Below are positions 16,601-23,820 of a DNA stretch of 32,215 nt, one piece after another (the first letter of the stretch is position 1; each line of letters opens with the position of its first letter). Source of the DNA: Eubacteriales bacterium (GTDB taxonomy: Bacteria > Bacillota > Clostridia > Lachnospirales > Lachnospiraceae); the NCBI GenBank assembly GCA_030533385.1, contig JAUNJG010000019.1, positions 1 to 32,215 on the forward strand, in the 5' to 3' direction. Position numbers and translations under genes: made by a program. The notes under the pieces were generated by a model. That model saw only the letters and a list, made by a program, of their open reading frames with translations. It made no database searches and had not been told where the DNA came from.

Positions 16601-17793
16601 GTCTGCGTCGCCTGGTCAAGCCGGACGATATGTCCCGGGGAGGAGATTTCCACCACTTCCCATTTCACAGGCCCCTGTGCCGCCTTTTTTGCTTCCAGGT
16701 CAGCCTTTGCCCTCGTCTGTGCCTCTGTCAGTGCTGCCTGGTAAGCTGCGGAATAATCACTGTAGCAGCCACTCGCAAGCTTTTCCGCTTTCTGCTCTGG
16801 TGTCATACTTCCCCATGATTTAACATACTCTTTCAGTTCCGATTTTCCGTATCCCACGATTGGCCTGTCCAAATCAATCATGTATCTTCCGTAAAGGTCC
16901 GGCTTTGTTGGATCACTGGAAGTCTCGACGATTTGCTCCGTGATGTTTCCGGAGGCGTCCGTGAATCTAATGGTAAACTTAGTCCCTCCCACCATGTTTT
17001 TCGTGAAGCTGTCATACTTGGCTATGTTAATAAAAACTTTCTTGTAAGTCTTTTCTTCGGCTTCCTCATTTATAAAACCAAAGTCAGGTTGTTCTTCTCC
17101 TCCTGGAGGTGGTGGTGGTGGCGGGTCAGGAGAAATATACCGATAGTATGGCTGATGCTCCAGGTTGACATTTTCCACGCAAGCCTTGCTGTTCTTGTCG
17201 TATACTTCAATTGTTCCCTCAGAATAATGTCTCAATTTAATAGCCTCAATGTCTTTATATATCGGTTTTACCACCGTGGCATAGTCAATTCCCAAACTGT
17301 CAGCCAACTGTTTTAAAGCGACCTCTGCATCCTTTCCCATACTTCTTGCCCACACAAACGTCTGGATAATTTTTCTTAACAGTGTATTGTCCGCATCTTC
17401 TCCCTTCTCCTTGAATTCATCAAAATAAATCAATGCTTTTGCAATATCTTTTACATTTTTTCCATAAGGCTTATCTGTCCGTGACGTCCAGGTTCCTACC
17501 TTAAATACCGTTTTTGTGTAAGCGTCCTTTGGATGTCCACGTCCGAGAGCATACCCACAAAACACTCTTTTTTCTCCATCATCCGTCTCCATGGTGAAAA
17601 AACGAAATGGTGTGCTGGAGGAATGTCCAAGCTCCTCCACCGCCAGCCCGTTATGTTGGGCGGGGTTGCTCATTAAGTGATACTCTTTTGCTTCCGCAGT
17701 TATGCTGGTGTCTTGGCTAAAGTGAAGAAAGGTGCAGCAAATAACAAGAAGCAATAAGAATCGAATAAAAGATTGATTAAATAACTTTCTCAT
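10657..17793 (-). CDS. Giant thioester/CnaB pilus adhesin, MPMTG-anchored
   Basis: 2378 aa. Signal peptide at residues 1-35. An N-terminal thioester-domain pattern follows: C79 in VFCGYA and Q144 in IIQTFVW, fitting the family's C...(hydrophobic)Qxx(hydrophobic)W rule for an internal Cys-Gln bond that captures host proteins. A poly-proline hinge lies at 224-230. Many Ig-like CnaB/SpaA-type domains follow, with Lys near strand A and E-box motifs such as YLIETESPPGF and YTLTQT; starts are near residues 416, 531, 633, 740, 886, 1016, 1158, 1734, 1846, 1956 and 2220. A DUF285/BspA-like repeat segment (about 1340-1450) interrupts the CnaB series. The C terminus has MPMTGEKKD at 2342, a hydrophobic span and KRKRKH, a sortase signal. 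The ribosome binding site GGAGG overlaps the previous stop. It is probably the tip adhesin of the pilus assembled by the upstream sortase. Confidence 0.9.
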   Translation of the reverse strand: MRKLFNQSFIRFLLLLVICCTFLHFSQDTSITAEAKEYHLMSNPAQHNGLAVEELGHSSSTPFRFFTMETDDGEKRVFCGYALGRGHPKDAYTKTVFKVGTWTSRTDKPYGKNVKDIAKALIYFDEFKEKGEDADNTLLRKIIQTFVWARSMGKDAEVALKQLADSLGIDYATVVKPIYKDIEAIKLRHYSEGTIEVYDKNSKACVENVNLEHQPYYRYISPDPPPPPPPGGEEQPDFGFINEEAEEKTYKKVFINIAKYDSFTKNMVGGTKFTIRFTDASGNITEQIVETSSDPTKPDLYGRYMIDLDRPIVGYGKSELKEYVKSWGSMTPEQKAEKLASGCYSDYSAAYQAALTEAQTRAKADLEAKKAAQGPVKWEVVEISSPGHIVRLDQATQTDTEYATTTGLAFSFYNQPQKLELTVKKVATTDKYDAKYSPVGAKYELRAAETLYNSKGFALPKDTLLKSITMPESLSVTIPNLPAGKMYLIETESPPGFKKDDTVHMIEITGNAEESEKLVIQKEVVVKEEPKNGRFQFTKLKGTKTNNAAESGITFELKGAHVLKDGTHYSVKKTTDSNGYVEWTNIPFGIYTLTQTTIKNDSYAIGPYTVIIDEEHQNVTLPAGDCIDYNKDPGRVQIKKMTVSPETGNADDIAADGTFPVIRKDESGAVFEIQKNGTKVEELTTDGNGYAISKKLAPGTYTLTQTKGASGFNFVEDKTFVVKEGSTESFYYYLENPDNRHYLSIKKIKTPREIDRTYTGRGNNLVDGSPLPEAGAVFYILDMAKLSASAKDTLNGMDTLNEARRQNFVKSLEDAIIGDAYKTDEMGVCEKYFPAGYELSEEGFCVLQVDGDDDYHLMPPIYSTGTEITMVKKGETTAYSFKGNNPGKVYYTFARITKKMDANESGDSRREKDAEFELCRNDGSVFGTYRTDNRGEFWIPYLVQGDYYLKQTKGSPYHEFVNVEESDLYIVSQDCTMEESRMEGFVHSGFDLNYLSKKEKESIKEKYYTINNKAKPAKILLEKYSTRTLAPLNGAVYSVRKKRVQEDGSVKWDEVTRVTTGAVPEGSSNAEKQKMLGKIDCVLDYGDYMIREIDAPYGYLLTEEDNGIESTDPNFKYQDVYFTIDADHVTLDESGEVVYTVEPETNKATPFVFKDHPIMGKVKVNKYGSVATELLSVAAGFMKKTDNLAGATFGLYANEDIYDDAGTLIHAKDSLISTAVSSDEDYVYFTRQDNYDPSKTTDEFFLGDYYIMEIAAPEGYVRDENKHYFTLSCDGTGAKVSDMMAGTLLEEEEEDFATSHGNYFLTTGKKLNPIIKSAERVIFTHISAPGGKEKQDVSADTDGTVVLWWDGQTAFISSQKNDQVIYFNLDSSDMFYDCINLKEIVFNNIDTQYMVFAENMFRNMSNESMKSLDLSNFSTNSLNNTVSMFQGSNYLQTIYVGSEKPEPLQTVEPTVTGIVAYPVYSRYFYFNPNGQNVSEKAKKHNKLKAEHFDFYQAYSNGLLIPIDVEDADLKSISPNYPYMKDAKKGDLPVDIVIDKSSKFALNNSDTNVRVTINVVDPADYDFEPFTVEHPEISMEIGNEEKKIDIVIRKVSSKDKNITLEAKYEVTAVTDLVDKNGKLMVKNGDVVARLTSMTKIKDDGGDASVTGLPTGLYAKDKNAKYLYKIREVEAPAGYLITQSTHVAYIPNIDLTKPPEKGELEGLVSNFDDIDASFKVDESGKYGTYEFTVTFENPPCPTITKKWLKKDKLNMPKQLEILAYAKNNPGVVAKRFYLTPENNWTVPWLDLPAGKSVTDYTYSEVIPQGSKWQQVGNVEITESTDPYHPSTVTFVNEFTNDPKTSRTVCKVWDDNNNYDKIRPSQVIVTLLQNGKPFPQYEKVTLDQSNSWKYTTAKVLPIYDSRGAEYHYEWVEDRSAGSQNLKFLTDNPRTGYVESSSQTTDTVTTITNKHEVYTHCPVQKTWNDRDDYFGVRPDSIKVSLYANGEIVKEFDVTFTRKIDGKITTSRQHVKNGKVTLNDKSSWKADAVDLKKFDDNGNEIKYEWKEVSEVPYYETRTVTNIAGNSPDGIYYSTKIINDTTVRFGGIVVEKKMDKKVYDYLVAHSAGKPNSYFPNFMFALEGKTMKGDYYQMKSLSFADKSRVEFTNDGFAVVKAAFGNLDMGIYHLSEKKYNKVYLLDNVDGIRNGVKERDENGNVSVRFDINVDNFSEEMSASFTNIPNQGKLNIVKLDKDGKTPLEGVTFKLESLDDQAWTAMELTTGKNGEVVFDEIPCGNYTITEIKTVKGHNLLTQPIDVTLPMAVTEEEAAAKNIDLTNAIYSVENDTYNIYNLTYTVTNHGSMRMPMTGEKKDVLSALFWLTGILSVNVLVFTGFKRKRKH

Positions 17794-17803
17794 CCTTGAC
17801 CTC

Positions 17804-19378
17804 CTACTTTAATGTGAAATATCCGGGATTTCCGACTGCGTCATATCGACCATAATAGGAATCCACATGATAGCTGCTGTATTTTGTTCCCATTCCACCT
17901 ACCAAAGAACGTGCATTGAAAAACATTTCTCCGTCCAGCAACGGTCTGTAGATAAATCCGGCTCCCGTCCTTTTCCATACGGCGTAGAACGTAATGGACT
18001 CCGTGTATTCATCAACAATATTGCGGATTGACTGTTGGTTTTGGTATTCCGTTGACGTTGTGAACTGGTTCGTACTCCATCCTGCAAATTGGTATCCTTT
18101 TTTTGTAAACTTATTCTCATTCAAATTCACATTTTTATCTCTCTCCACCTTTTGTTTGTCCATGGTTCCGCTTCCACCGTTAGAATCAAAAAGGATGAAA
18201 TAATTTTCCGGTTTCCACACGGCGTATAATGTCTGTTTATGTCCAACAGTACCCGCACTGTTAAAAAGCGTCTTCACGTCTTTTATTTTGTCATCATACT
18301 CCGCATCCTTTGAAGCAGGATTACTGCTCCATCCAACAAATTTTCTGGAAGAAGTCGGCGGGGAAGCGTTTGGATTACCGGTGTATGTCCAATCTTTTGG
18401 AAGTCCCGATATTGGTGGCGTTTCATCAAGGTCTAGCGTATTCTCTATTGCTTTTCCTGTACCTCCATTTGGCTCATATCGCATCGTCCAGTAATAATCC
18501 GTCCAGTGTGCGGTAAAATCCTTGTTACCACAAATACTCAGTTTCTCACCTGGATTGATTCCAGATGCTCCATCGTCGTATGTCCAGTGAGAAAACTTGT
18601 AAAACTTTTTCCTTTGAAAAGAACAACCTGCCATTGTATACTCTGAACCACAATCTATACTGGCCTCAGATGTACCAGTGGACTCGCTATGATCACCAGG
18701 ATGGTATTTGACTGTAACTTTTGGTACACTAAAATTTAAAGAATACCAAGACCCATTTGAACGCTTACCATTTTCATTCTGTATCATTCCAAAGTTAGAC
18801 AAGTTTATAGTGTAAAATACATCAGTCTGACCAGAATTATGTTTAGGAAGATAATTAGTATCAGGATGAAATTGTCCTATAGTTCCATCTCCCTTAGTTG
18901 CACCTACATTTTCACAATCTGTATGACCTACCTTAATATGATATCGAACTTTAATAATAATGTGTGAATAACGGCTGTTAGGATCATCTGGATTCTCATG
19001 AACTGTGGTCATTGTAGGAGTTTCCAATGACATATCAATAACATTTGATGGATGATAACCTTCAACCCATGATCCCGTCATAGAAATCGATCTAGGAGTA
19101 CTGCAAAAATTACTCTTAGTCTTGTTACCATCTTTTTTATCATCCCACGAAGTAGTTGCACTTACTTTAAACCGATATTCTTGTCCCTGAACATAACCTC
19201 TAAACATGATATAATTATCGCTTTTTCCAGGCCATGCCGTTTGTGGAGGTGGATCAGCATTCACTGCATCCCATCTCAGACACAGCACCCCTGTCACAAT
19301 CAACGCCACGGCGAGAAACGTGGTTAAAGTGTTGACGACCCACTTGTTTTTCATTAGTTTCTGTATCTTACAAAACAT
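17804..19378 (-). CDS. Exported InlB-B-repeat (Flg_new) protein
   Basis: 524 aa from the ATG at 19378, chosen for its GAAGGGAGAG site; the frame is open further upstream but without a start signal. An N-terminal hydrophobic span (about residues 14-33) is a signal or anchor helix. Residues 45-215 are an unrecognised region rich in Ser, Thr and Asn. Three Listeria-Bacteroides InlB-B-type repeats follow near 219-290, 296-388 and 391-470; the last two start YEPNGGTG and FDSNGGSG, and all end in a Trp motif such as LYAVW. The last 50 residues contain no LPXTG-like signal. The protein may therefore be held by its N-terminal helix, trapped in the pilus or released. It sits between sortase and giant adhesin, 10 bp before the latter, so a role in pilus function is likely. 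Confidence 0.82.
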   Translation of the reverse strand: MFCKIQKLMKNKWVVNTLTTFLAVALIVTGVLCLRWDAVNADPPPQTAWPGKSDNYIMFRGYVQGQEYRFKVSATTSWDDKKDGNKTKSNFCSTPRSISMTGSWVEGYHPSNVIDMSLETPTMTTVHENPDDPNSRYSHIIIKVRYHIKVGHTDCENVGATKGDGTIGQFHPDTNYLPKHNSGQTDVFYTINLSNFGMIQNENGKRSNGSWYSLNFSVPKVTVKYHPGDHSESTGTSEASIDCGSEYTMAGCSFQRKKFYKFSHWTYDDGASGINPGEKLSICGNKDFTAHWTDYYWTMRYEPNGGTGKAIENTLDLDETPPISGLPKDWTYTGNPNASPPTSSRKFVGWSSNPASKDAEYDDKIKDVKTLFNSAGTVGHKQTLYAVWKPENYFILFDSNGGSGTMDKQKVERDKNVNLNENKFTKKGYQFAGWSTNQFTTSTEYQNQQSIRNIVDEYTESITFYAVWKRTGAGFIYRPLLDGEMFFNARSLVGGMGTKYSSYHVDSYYGRYDAVGNPGYFTLK

Positions 19379-19549
19379 TTCATCTCTCCCTTCTACATTT
19401 GGTTCATTTTTTCCAATGATTGATGTTTCAACGCAGAACGGTAAAAAACATCTTTCCACCGCATCATTTTGCCGAAATCCTTCCTTCTGTCCGACTCCAT
19501 GTTTTTGTATCACTTTGATTTTTGCAAAAATGCACAAAATTCCAATGTT

Positions 19550-20419
19550 TTAAAAAAGTGACGAACCATCCCTGTGCCTTCCTTTTTTCTTCATGATGAA
19601 TTTATGAATCCCGATGATTGCAATGGCGATAAACGTTCCCGTCAGCGCCGCATTCCTGTAAGTGTTCATCCATCGGGAATCTATGTGCCTTGTTTCCTGC
19701 TTTTTCGCTTCCTTTTTAACTTCCTTAGTGTATTCTGTCCTTTCTCCCGTCACAAACAGCCGGTGTGAATTGACCCCGTATGGGGTACAGGTAATCAACG
19801 TGGCTAAATCCCTGCCCGGCACTACCGTAAGATTTTCCGTCTCTTCCGGCTCCACCACCTGTATCCTGAAAACCCGGTAGCACAAAACCTGCCCCGCACA
19901 CTTTATGAAAAAAAGGTCATCCTCCTTCATCACTTCAAGGTCTGTGAACAGTTTTGCCTTGTTTAGACCTGTGTGACCCGTAAGAACAGTGTGGGTTCCT
20001 TCCCCACCTACAGGCAGAGAGGAACCCTTTAAATGACCAATGCCATTCTCCAGTGTCACTGTGTCCGTTCCGTGAAAGATAGGAAGCTTTACGTCAATGA
20101 CTGGAATTTCTATGAACCCCATCAGCCCATTCCCCAAATCCAGCAGCTTGTCATAGGATTCCTCCCATTTGGCAGGCTCCTCCGTCTCCATGAAGGGGTC
20201 TGTCAGCTTTACCTGATTTTGGTCTAACCTGTCGTTATACCACTGTGCTTTTTCAAGCATCTTGGTTAAACTGTCTGGCTTCATGGAACTGAGCCTTTCT
20301 TCATACAGTCCGACTTTTGAGCCTGCTTGTCTTGAAAACAGCCAGTTGCTAATCCAGGGATAGGCCATGAACATCGCACTTATCACAATCAAACAAACTT
20401 TTAAAACGGTCTTTCTCAT
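19550..20419 (-). CDS. srtC: Class C (pilin-polymerising) sortase
   Basis: 289 aa. N-terminal membrane helix (about 6-22), sortase beta-barrel with H149 in LTGHTGL, C211 in TLITCTPYGVNSHR and R220 as the catalytic triad, and a C-terminal helix (about 258-274) followed by a basic tail. The lid motif DPF (residues 74-76) just before the core and the two membrane spans are hallmarks of class C sortases, which covalently polymerise pilin subunits through a pilin lysine. It lies 23 bp after the backbone pilin gene, the usual pairing. Likely substrates are the LPMTG pilin upstream and the MPMTG adhesin downstream. No housekeeping sortase is present in the window. Confidence 0.93.
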   Translation of the reverse strand: MRKTVLKVCLIVISAMFMAYPWISNWLFSRQAGSKVGLYEERLSSMKPDSLTKMLEKAQWYNDRLDQNQVKLTDPFMETEEPAKWEESYDKLLDLGNGLMGFIEIPVIDVKLPIFHGTDTVTLENGIGHLKGSSLPVGGEGTHTVLTGHTGLNKAKLFTDLEVMKEDDLFFIKCAGQVLCYRVFRIQVVEPEETENLTVVPGRDLATLITCTPYGVNSHRLFVTGERTEYTKEVKKEAKKQETRHIDSRWMNTYRNAALTGTFIAIAIIGIHKFIMKKKGRHRDGSSLF

Positions 20420-20442
20420 TTTTCTTCCTTTATCTTAACCGC

Positions 20443-22908
20443 CTAGCATGTTCTCTTCTTTTTGGCAAACAGAAAATACAGGCTGACGATGAAACCAACG
20501 ACGCCTAAGATGGTAACCAGCGACATGCCCACGCCACCTGTCATTGGCAGTAAGAAGATAATGCCGTTTTCTATCGTGATTAACACCGCAGCGCTCTCAG
20601 AAGAAAGGGAAGCCTGTGCATTTTTCGTCGCATTAATCTCATTGAGTCCCAATGACAGCTGTCTGACTTCTTTTAAAGTCGCCTGAATGTCGTCCACCGT
20701 TGCAGAGGAAGGATTCAAGTCACTGATGAACATATTTTGTTTGTCTGTAGTTCCCTCTTCCAGCGTATCCAATGGTGTGCCGTCAGAAAGAGTAAAGGTG
20801 TGATCGTTATTTGGATGTTCCACATCATAATCCTTTGCCGCGGTCATGTAATGCACGCTTGACGGCGTGATATCACGACTTGCCGTGTTGATTACGATGG
20901 AAAGTTGATTTTGTAAGATACTGTAGCCCTTTGCTGTGGCAATCTCCGTCATGGCATAGTTGTCGCCTTCCAGTCCATGAATTACCATCTTGCCTTCCTT
21001 GCTCGGGCTAAACACAGTCGCCTTTTCCTTGGCGGCTGCCTTTCCTGTTACATAGTAAAGACCGTCCGTGGCAGACTGTTTCGCCTGCACATAGTAGTCC
21101 TCCGTCTCGTTGTAAAGTACGAACTGTACCGCTTTGAAATCCTCCTCCTTTTTATTGCCATCAGAGAAGGTCTTGGTTAAATCAATACCGTAGGTGTATA
21201 CAATAGAGCGGTCTTCCAAAGTGTTGTAATAATTGTCGCTTGTTCTCTTCCAGACAAGGGTAACGTCGTTTGGATTTCCCTCATCTCCAAGTACGGTGGT
21301 CGCATTAGATTCGAGAGTTGCCGTGTAGTATGCAACCAGATAATGCTCCCCGTCGTAGTATTTTTTATTAATCTCTCCCAGTCCTGCCTTTGTCATGGAA
21401 ACATGGATGGTCGTTGATTGATCCTGTTTCCCTTTCGATTCCTGACAAGTGAAATTATAATTGGTTCCATTTTGCATCGTCCAAACGTCGATGGCATGGG
21501 TGGTATCGTTCACCCTTGCAGGTTCTTCTGCGTTGTAAATTGCGATTTTTAAGTCATTGTTGTAAGAAAGTCCATTGCACAAGGTGTCATACAAATCATA
21601 GACTTGAAGGTATGTCGTGCTGCTCGTAATCCTCGGAAGTTTTGATACCAGAATGTAATCTAAAATATCACCCTCGGAAGCTGTGACAGTCGTATTGTAA
21701 ATGTAGTCCCCGTTTTTGTCCGCATTGGTAAGCCATGCACCATAATCCGTACCTTTTAAGGTATCCCCATTGGTCACTATTTCCGCTTTGTTTGAGTATT
21801 CTTCTCCTCTGTCCACCCTGTTTCCAGGTGTGTAGGTAGCAGGACCTTTGGAATCGTGGTTCAGTCCAGGTGTACCGTAGGCATTACGCACCAACTTGTC
21901 TAAATCCGGGTGCCCCGTCTGGTTCTTAGGGTAGCAAACGATGTCGTAAAACCATTCCTCCCCTTTGATGGTCGTCATAGGAACCTGCACAAACCATGGA
22001 TTTACGGTATCCGTGACATTTTCCGGTACCTTCGTCTCCACGATTAAGTAAAGTCCCAGGTCGATGGCCTTAATCTCCGTAATACCATCTGCATCGGTTT
22101 CTGCAAAGGCGACGCCAGGCGCATGGTCATTTCCTTTTTCGGTAATGTATTTCTCCAGCTGGTCTTTCACTGTAACACCAGCCTCCTTGTCTAAACGTTC
22201 TCCCTGGGAATTTCCAGTTCCTTTTCCTTCCTGCTCTGAGGTGGAATAACTTCCGCTGTATCTGGTTATCGCCAGCTTCTCTTTCAATGCGTCATTAATC
22301 TGCTGGCTGGAAAAATAGTTCACGCTGTCAATCAGCTTGTAGGCCACCTTTCCCTTTCCCTTGCTCGCCCTGCTGTACTGCTGAAGACCGAGAATGTTCA
22401 TTAAATCCCGGTCAACACCGTAAATCAACATACTGTCTCCATTGACTCCATCCTCGTTGATATCAGTCAAAGTCTTCACATCACCCACCCGCAGATAGGT
22501 AAATTCCACGCCTTTGATGGCGTACTCCTTCAAGGCATTTGTCGCCTCCGCATTCTCCTTTCCGTTTGATGTGATGTTGATGGTTTTTCCGTCCGGTGTG
22601 TTCAGGGTAGAATCCACCCCGTTGGAATCGTGGTCGGTTGGTGACCAGTTAAACACATAGCCGTCGTTTTGCGCTGAGGTGAAATCGTACTTTCGGATTT
22701 TAATGGAGCCTACCGCATCCTTGTCGATAATGTCGAAATCCCCCAGGTCGTTATCGACGTCCGTCGCATTGTTTCCATTTGTCCCTGCCTGTGTATTGTT
22801 CACGTTCGCAGCATAAGCTGGCGGGACGTAATACGTCAGCGGGGTTAAAGCCAAAGATAATGCAAGTGTACTAACCAAAAATCTTTTTACACATTCATTC
22901 TTTTTCAT
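20443..22908 (-). CDS. LPMTG major (backbone) pilin
   Basis: 821 aa. Signal peptide (residues 1-33, ending in YVPPAYA). The pilin motif is WFYDIVCYPKN, with K328 as the probable lysine joined to the next subunit by the sortase. E-box-like segments occur as LGLYLIVETKVPE and YAMTEIATAKGY. The C terminus carries LPMTG at 787, a hydrophobic helix and KKKRTC. This is the architecture of SpaA/GBS-type backbone pilins with isopeptide-stabilised domains, though longer than the usual 450-600 aa. It is the first gene of the operon, with AAAGGAATG as ribosome binding site. The promoter is not obvious; the 220-bp upstream spacer also holds the terminator of the preceding gene. Confidence 0.9.
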   Translation of the reverse strand: MKKNECVKRFLVSTLALSLALTPLTYYVPPAYAANVNNTQAGTNGNNATDVDNDLGDFDIIDKDAVGSIKIRKYDFTSAQNDGYVFNWSPTDHDSNGVDSTLNTPDGKTINITSNGKENAEATNALKEYAIKGVEFTYLRVGDVKTLTDINEDGVNGDSMLIYGVDRDLMNILGLQQYSRASKGKGKVAYKLIDSVNYFSSQQINDALKEKLAITRYSGSYSTSEQEGKGTGNSQGERLDKEAGVTVKDQLEKYITEKGNDHAPGVAFAETDADGITEIKAIDLGLYLIVETKVPENVTDTVNPWFVQVPMTTIKGEEWFYDIVCYPKNQTGHPDLDKLVRNAYGTPGLNHDSKGPATYTPGNRVDRGEEYSNKAEIVTNGDTLKGTDYGAWLTNADKNGDYIYNTTVTASEGDILDYILVSKLPRITSSTTYLQVYDLYDTLCNGLSYNNDLKIAIYNAEEPARVNDTTHAIDVWTMQNGTNYNFTCQESKGKQDQSTTIHVSMTKAGLGEINKKYYDGEHYLVAYYTATLESNATTVLGDEGNPNDVTLVWKRTSDNYYNTLEDRSIVYTYGIDLTKTFSDGNKKEEDFKAVQFVLYNETEDYYVQAKQSATDGLYYVTGKAAAKEKATVFSPSKEGKMVIHGLEGDNYAMTEIATAKGYSILQNQLSIVINTASRDITPSSVHYMTAAKDYDVEHPNNDHTFTLSDGTPLDTLEEGTTDKQNMFISDLNPSSATVDDIQATLKEVRQLSLGLNEINATKNAQASLSSESAAVLITIENGIIFLLPMTGGVGMSLVTILGVVGFIVSLYFLFAKKKRTC

Positions 22909-23052
22909 ACTGTGACATTCCTTTCTTAAAATTTAACGATTGCTAGTTTTTGTGATGTGTGTGTTCTTTTATGTGAAAATGATTTTGGTGGTAATACAAA
23001 CTTTGCCTTTTTTCATTCACCTCCGTTTTACTTATTTCTCCACCTTTCGGTG

Positions 23053-23083
23053 AAAAGGCGGCACAGGCTGTGACACCTGCTCC
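23053..23083 (-). terminator. Terminator of the 200-aa orphan gene (TGTCACAG loop)
   Basis: Minus strand GGAGCAGG and CCTGTGCC pair with one mismatch around the loop TGTCACAG, then GCCTTTTCACC. It lies about 45 bp after the stop codon at 23129. The loop octamer is the same as in the terminators near 7.67 and 9.1 kb, although the stem is unrelated. Confidence 0.6.
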
Positions 23084-23128
23084 GTCTGTGGGGACATGGG
23101 GCTTGGCTAAAGAACTGAAAAGACTTCG

Positions 23129-23731
23129 CTACAGTGCGTAAATCTCCGGTTCCTTCACCAGCACAACCCTTCCGTCCTCCTTAACGCTTTCCTTCTCAAC
23201 GTGAAAACCAAAGTCCAACATCTCCTCTTTGGTAACCACGCAGGACATGTCGGCCCTTGGCACCGACCATACCAGTATTTTGCTATCCTTAAAACTGTTT
23301 AGGAAACTGGACAGCATAACTTGATAATGCTCGTTCAGCTTAAAACAATTTTCAATTCCAATCACCTTTTTCCGTGATGGTTCTCCCAGGTAAAGTATCA
23401 GTTTGATAAAACACGAATTGCTTTCAAGACCTTCCAATACCTTGATACCACAGGCTGGCCTGCTTTTCCAATTGTAATTCCGTTGCATAAACTTTATCAG
23501 ACTGATTGGGTAGTAATCCTGCCTAATGTAAGGGATCTTGGCTAAAACACTCCTGCCGGCATCCCTTACCGCACGGTCTCCTAAGTCATAATAAAACTCA
23601 TCATCAAAGTAACTGTATGGTCCATACATCGTTACTGACAAGAGCTTACCTAACTCAGTCACCTTTGCCGTTTCTGTATCACACTTGTCGGAACTTTTTG
23701 TTCCTGTGTCAAACAAACTCATCTGATTCAT
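23129..23731 (-). CDS. Unrecognised 200-aa protein downstream of RelA/SpoT-domain gene
   Basis: I do not recognise a family. The start MNQMSLFDTG at 23731 is set by GGAGGAG seven bases upstream; the longer frame runs back through a terminator and is rejected. No signal peptide or membrane span is seen; the protein is mixed alpha/beta, soluble, and has a few cysteines. The gene starts 89 bp after the stop of the (p)ppGpp-synthetase-like gene and is separated from it by a hairpin terminator. The pair may be linked but is probably not a tight operon. An antitoxin or partner role for the alarmone synthetase is possible but only a guess from position. Confidence 0.7.
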   Translation of the reverse strand: MNQMSLFDTGTKSSDKCDTETAKVTELGKLLSVTMYGPYSYFDDEFYYDLGDRAVRDAGRSVLAKIPYIRQDYYPISLIKFMQRNYNWKSRPACGIKVLEGLESNSCFIKLILYLGEPSRKKVIGIENCFKLNEHYQVMLSSFLNSFKDSKILVWSVPRADMSCVVTKEEMLDFGFHVEKESVKEDGRVVLVKEPEIYAL

Positions 23732-23773
23732 GACATCTCCTCCTTCTTGCCTCATTGCGGGAAGTTCCCATAA

Positions 23774-23806
23774 ATAAAAAATACCCACCTGTGACGGTAG
23801 GTATTT
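23774..23806 (-). terminator. Terminator between the RelA/SpoT-domain gene and the orphan gene
   Basis: Minus strand AAATACCTACC and GGTGGGTATTT form an 11-bp stem with one mismatch around GTCACA, followed by TTTATTT. It starts about 15 bp after the stop at 23821. Stem and loop are close to the terminator at 9087-9120. Confidence 0.75.
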
Positions 23807-23820
23807 CTGTAGGTGATGTG

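Noticed and set aside
19379-19537. 53-residue N-terminal extension of the InlB-repeat protein
   Set aside because: It would place the signal helix in the middle of the chain, has no ribosome binding site, and a good site precedes the Met at 19378.
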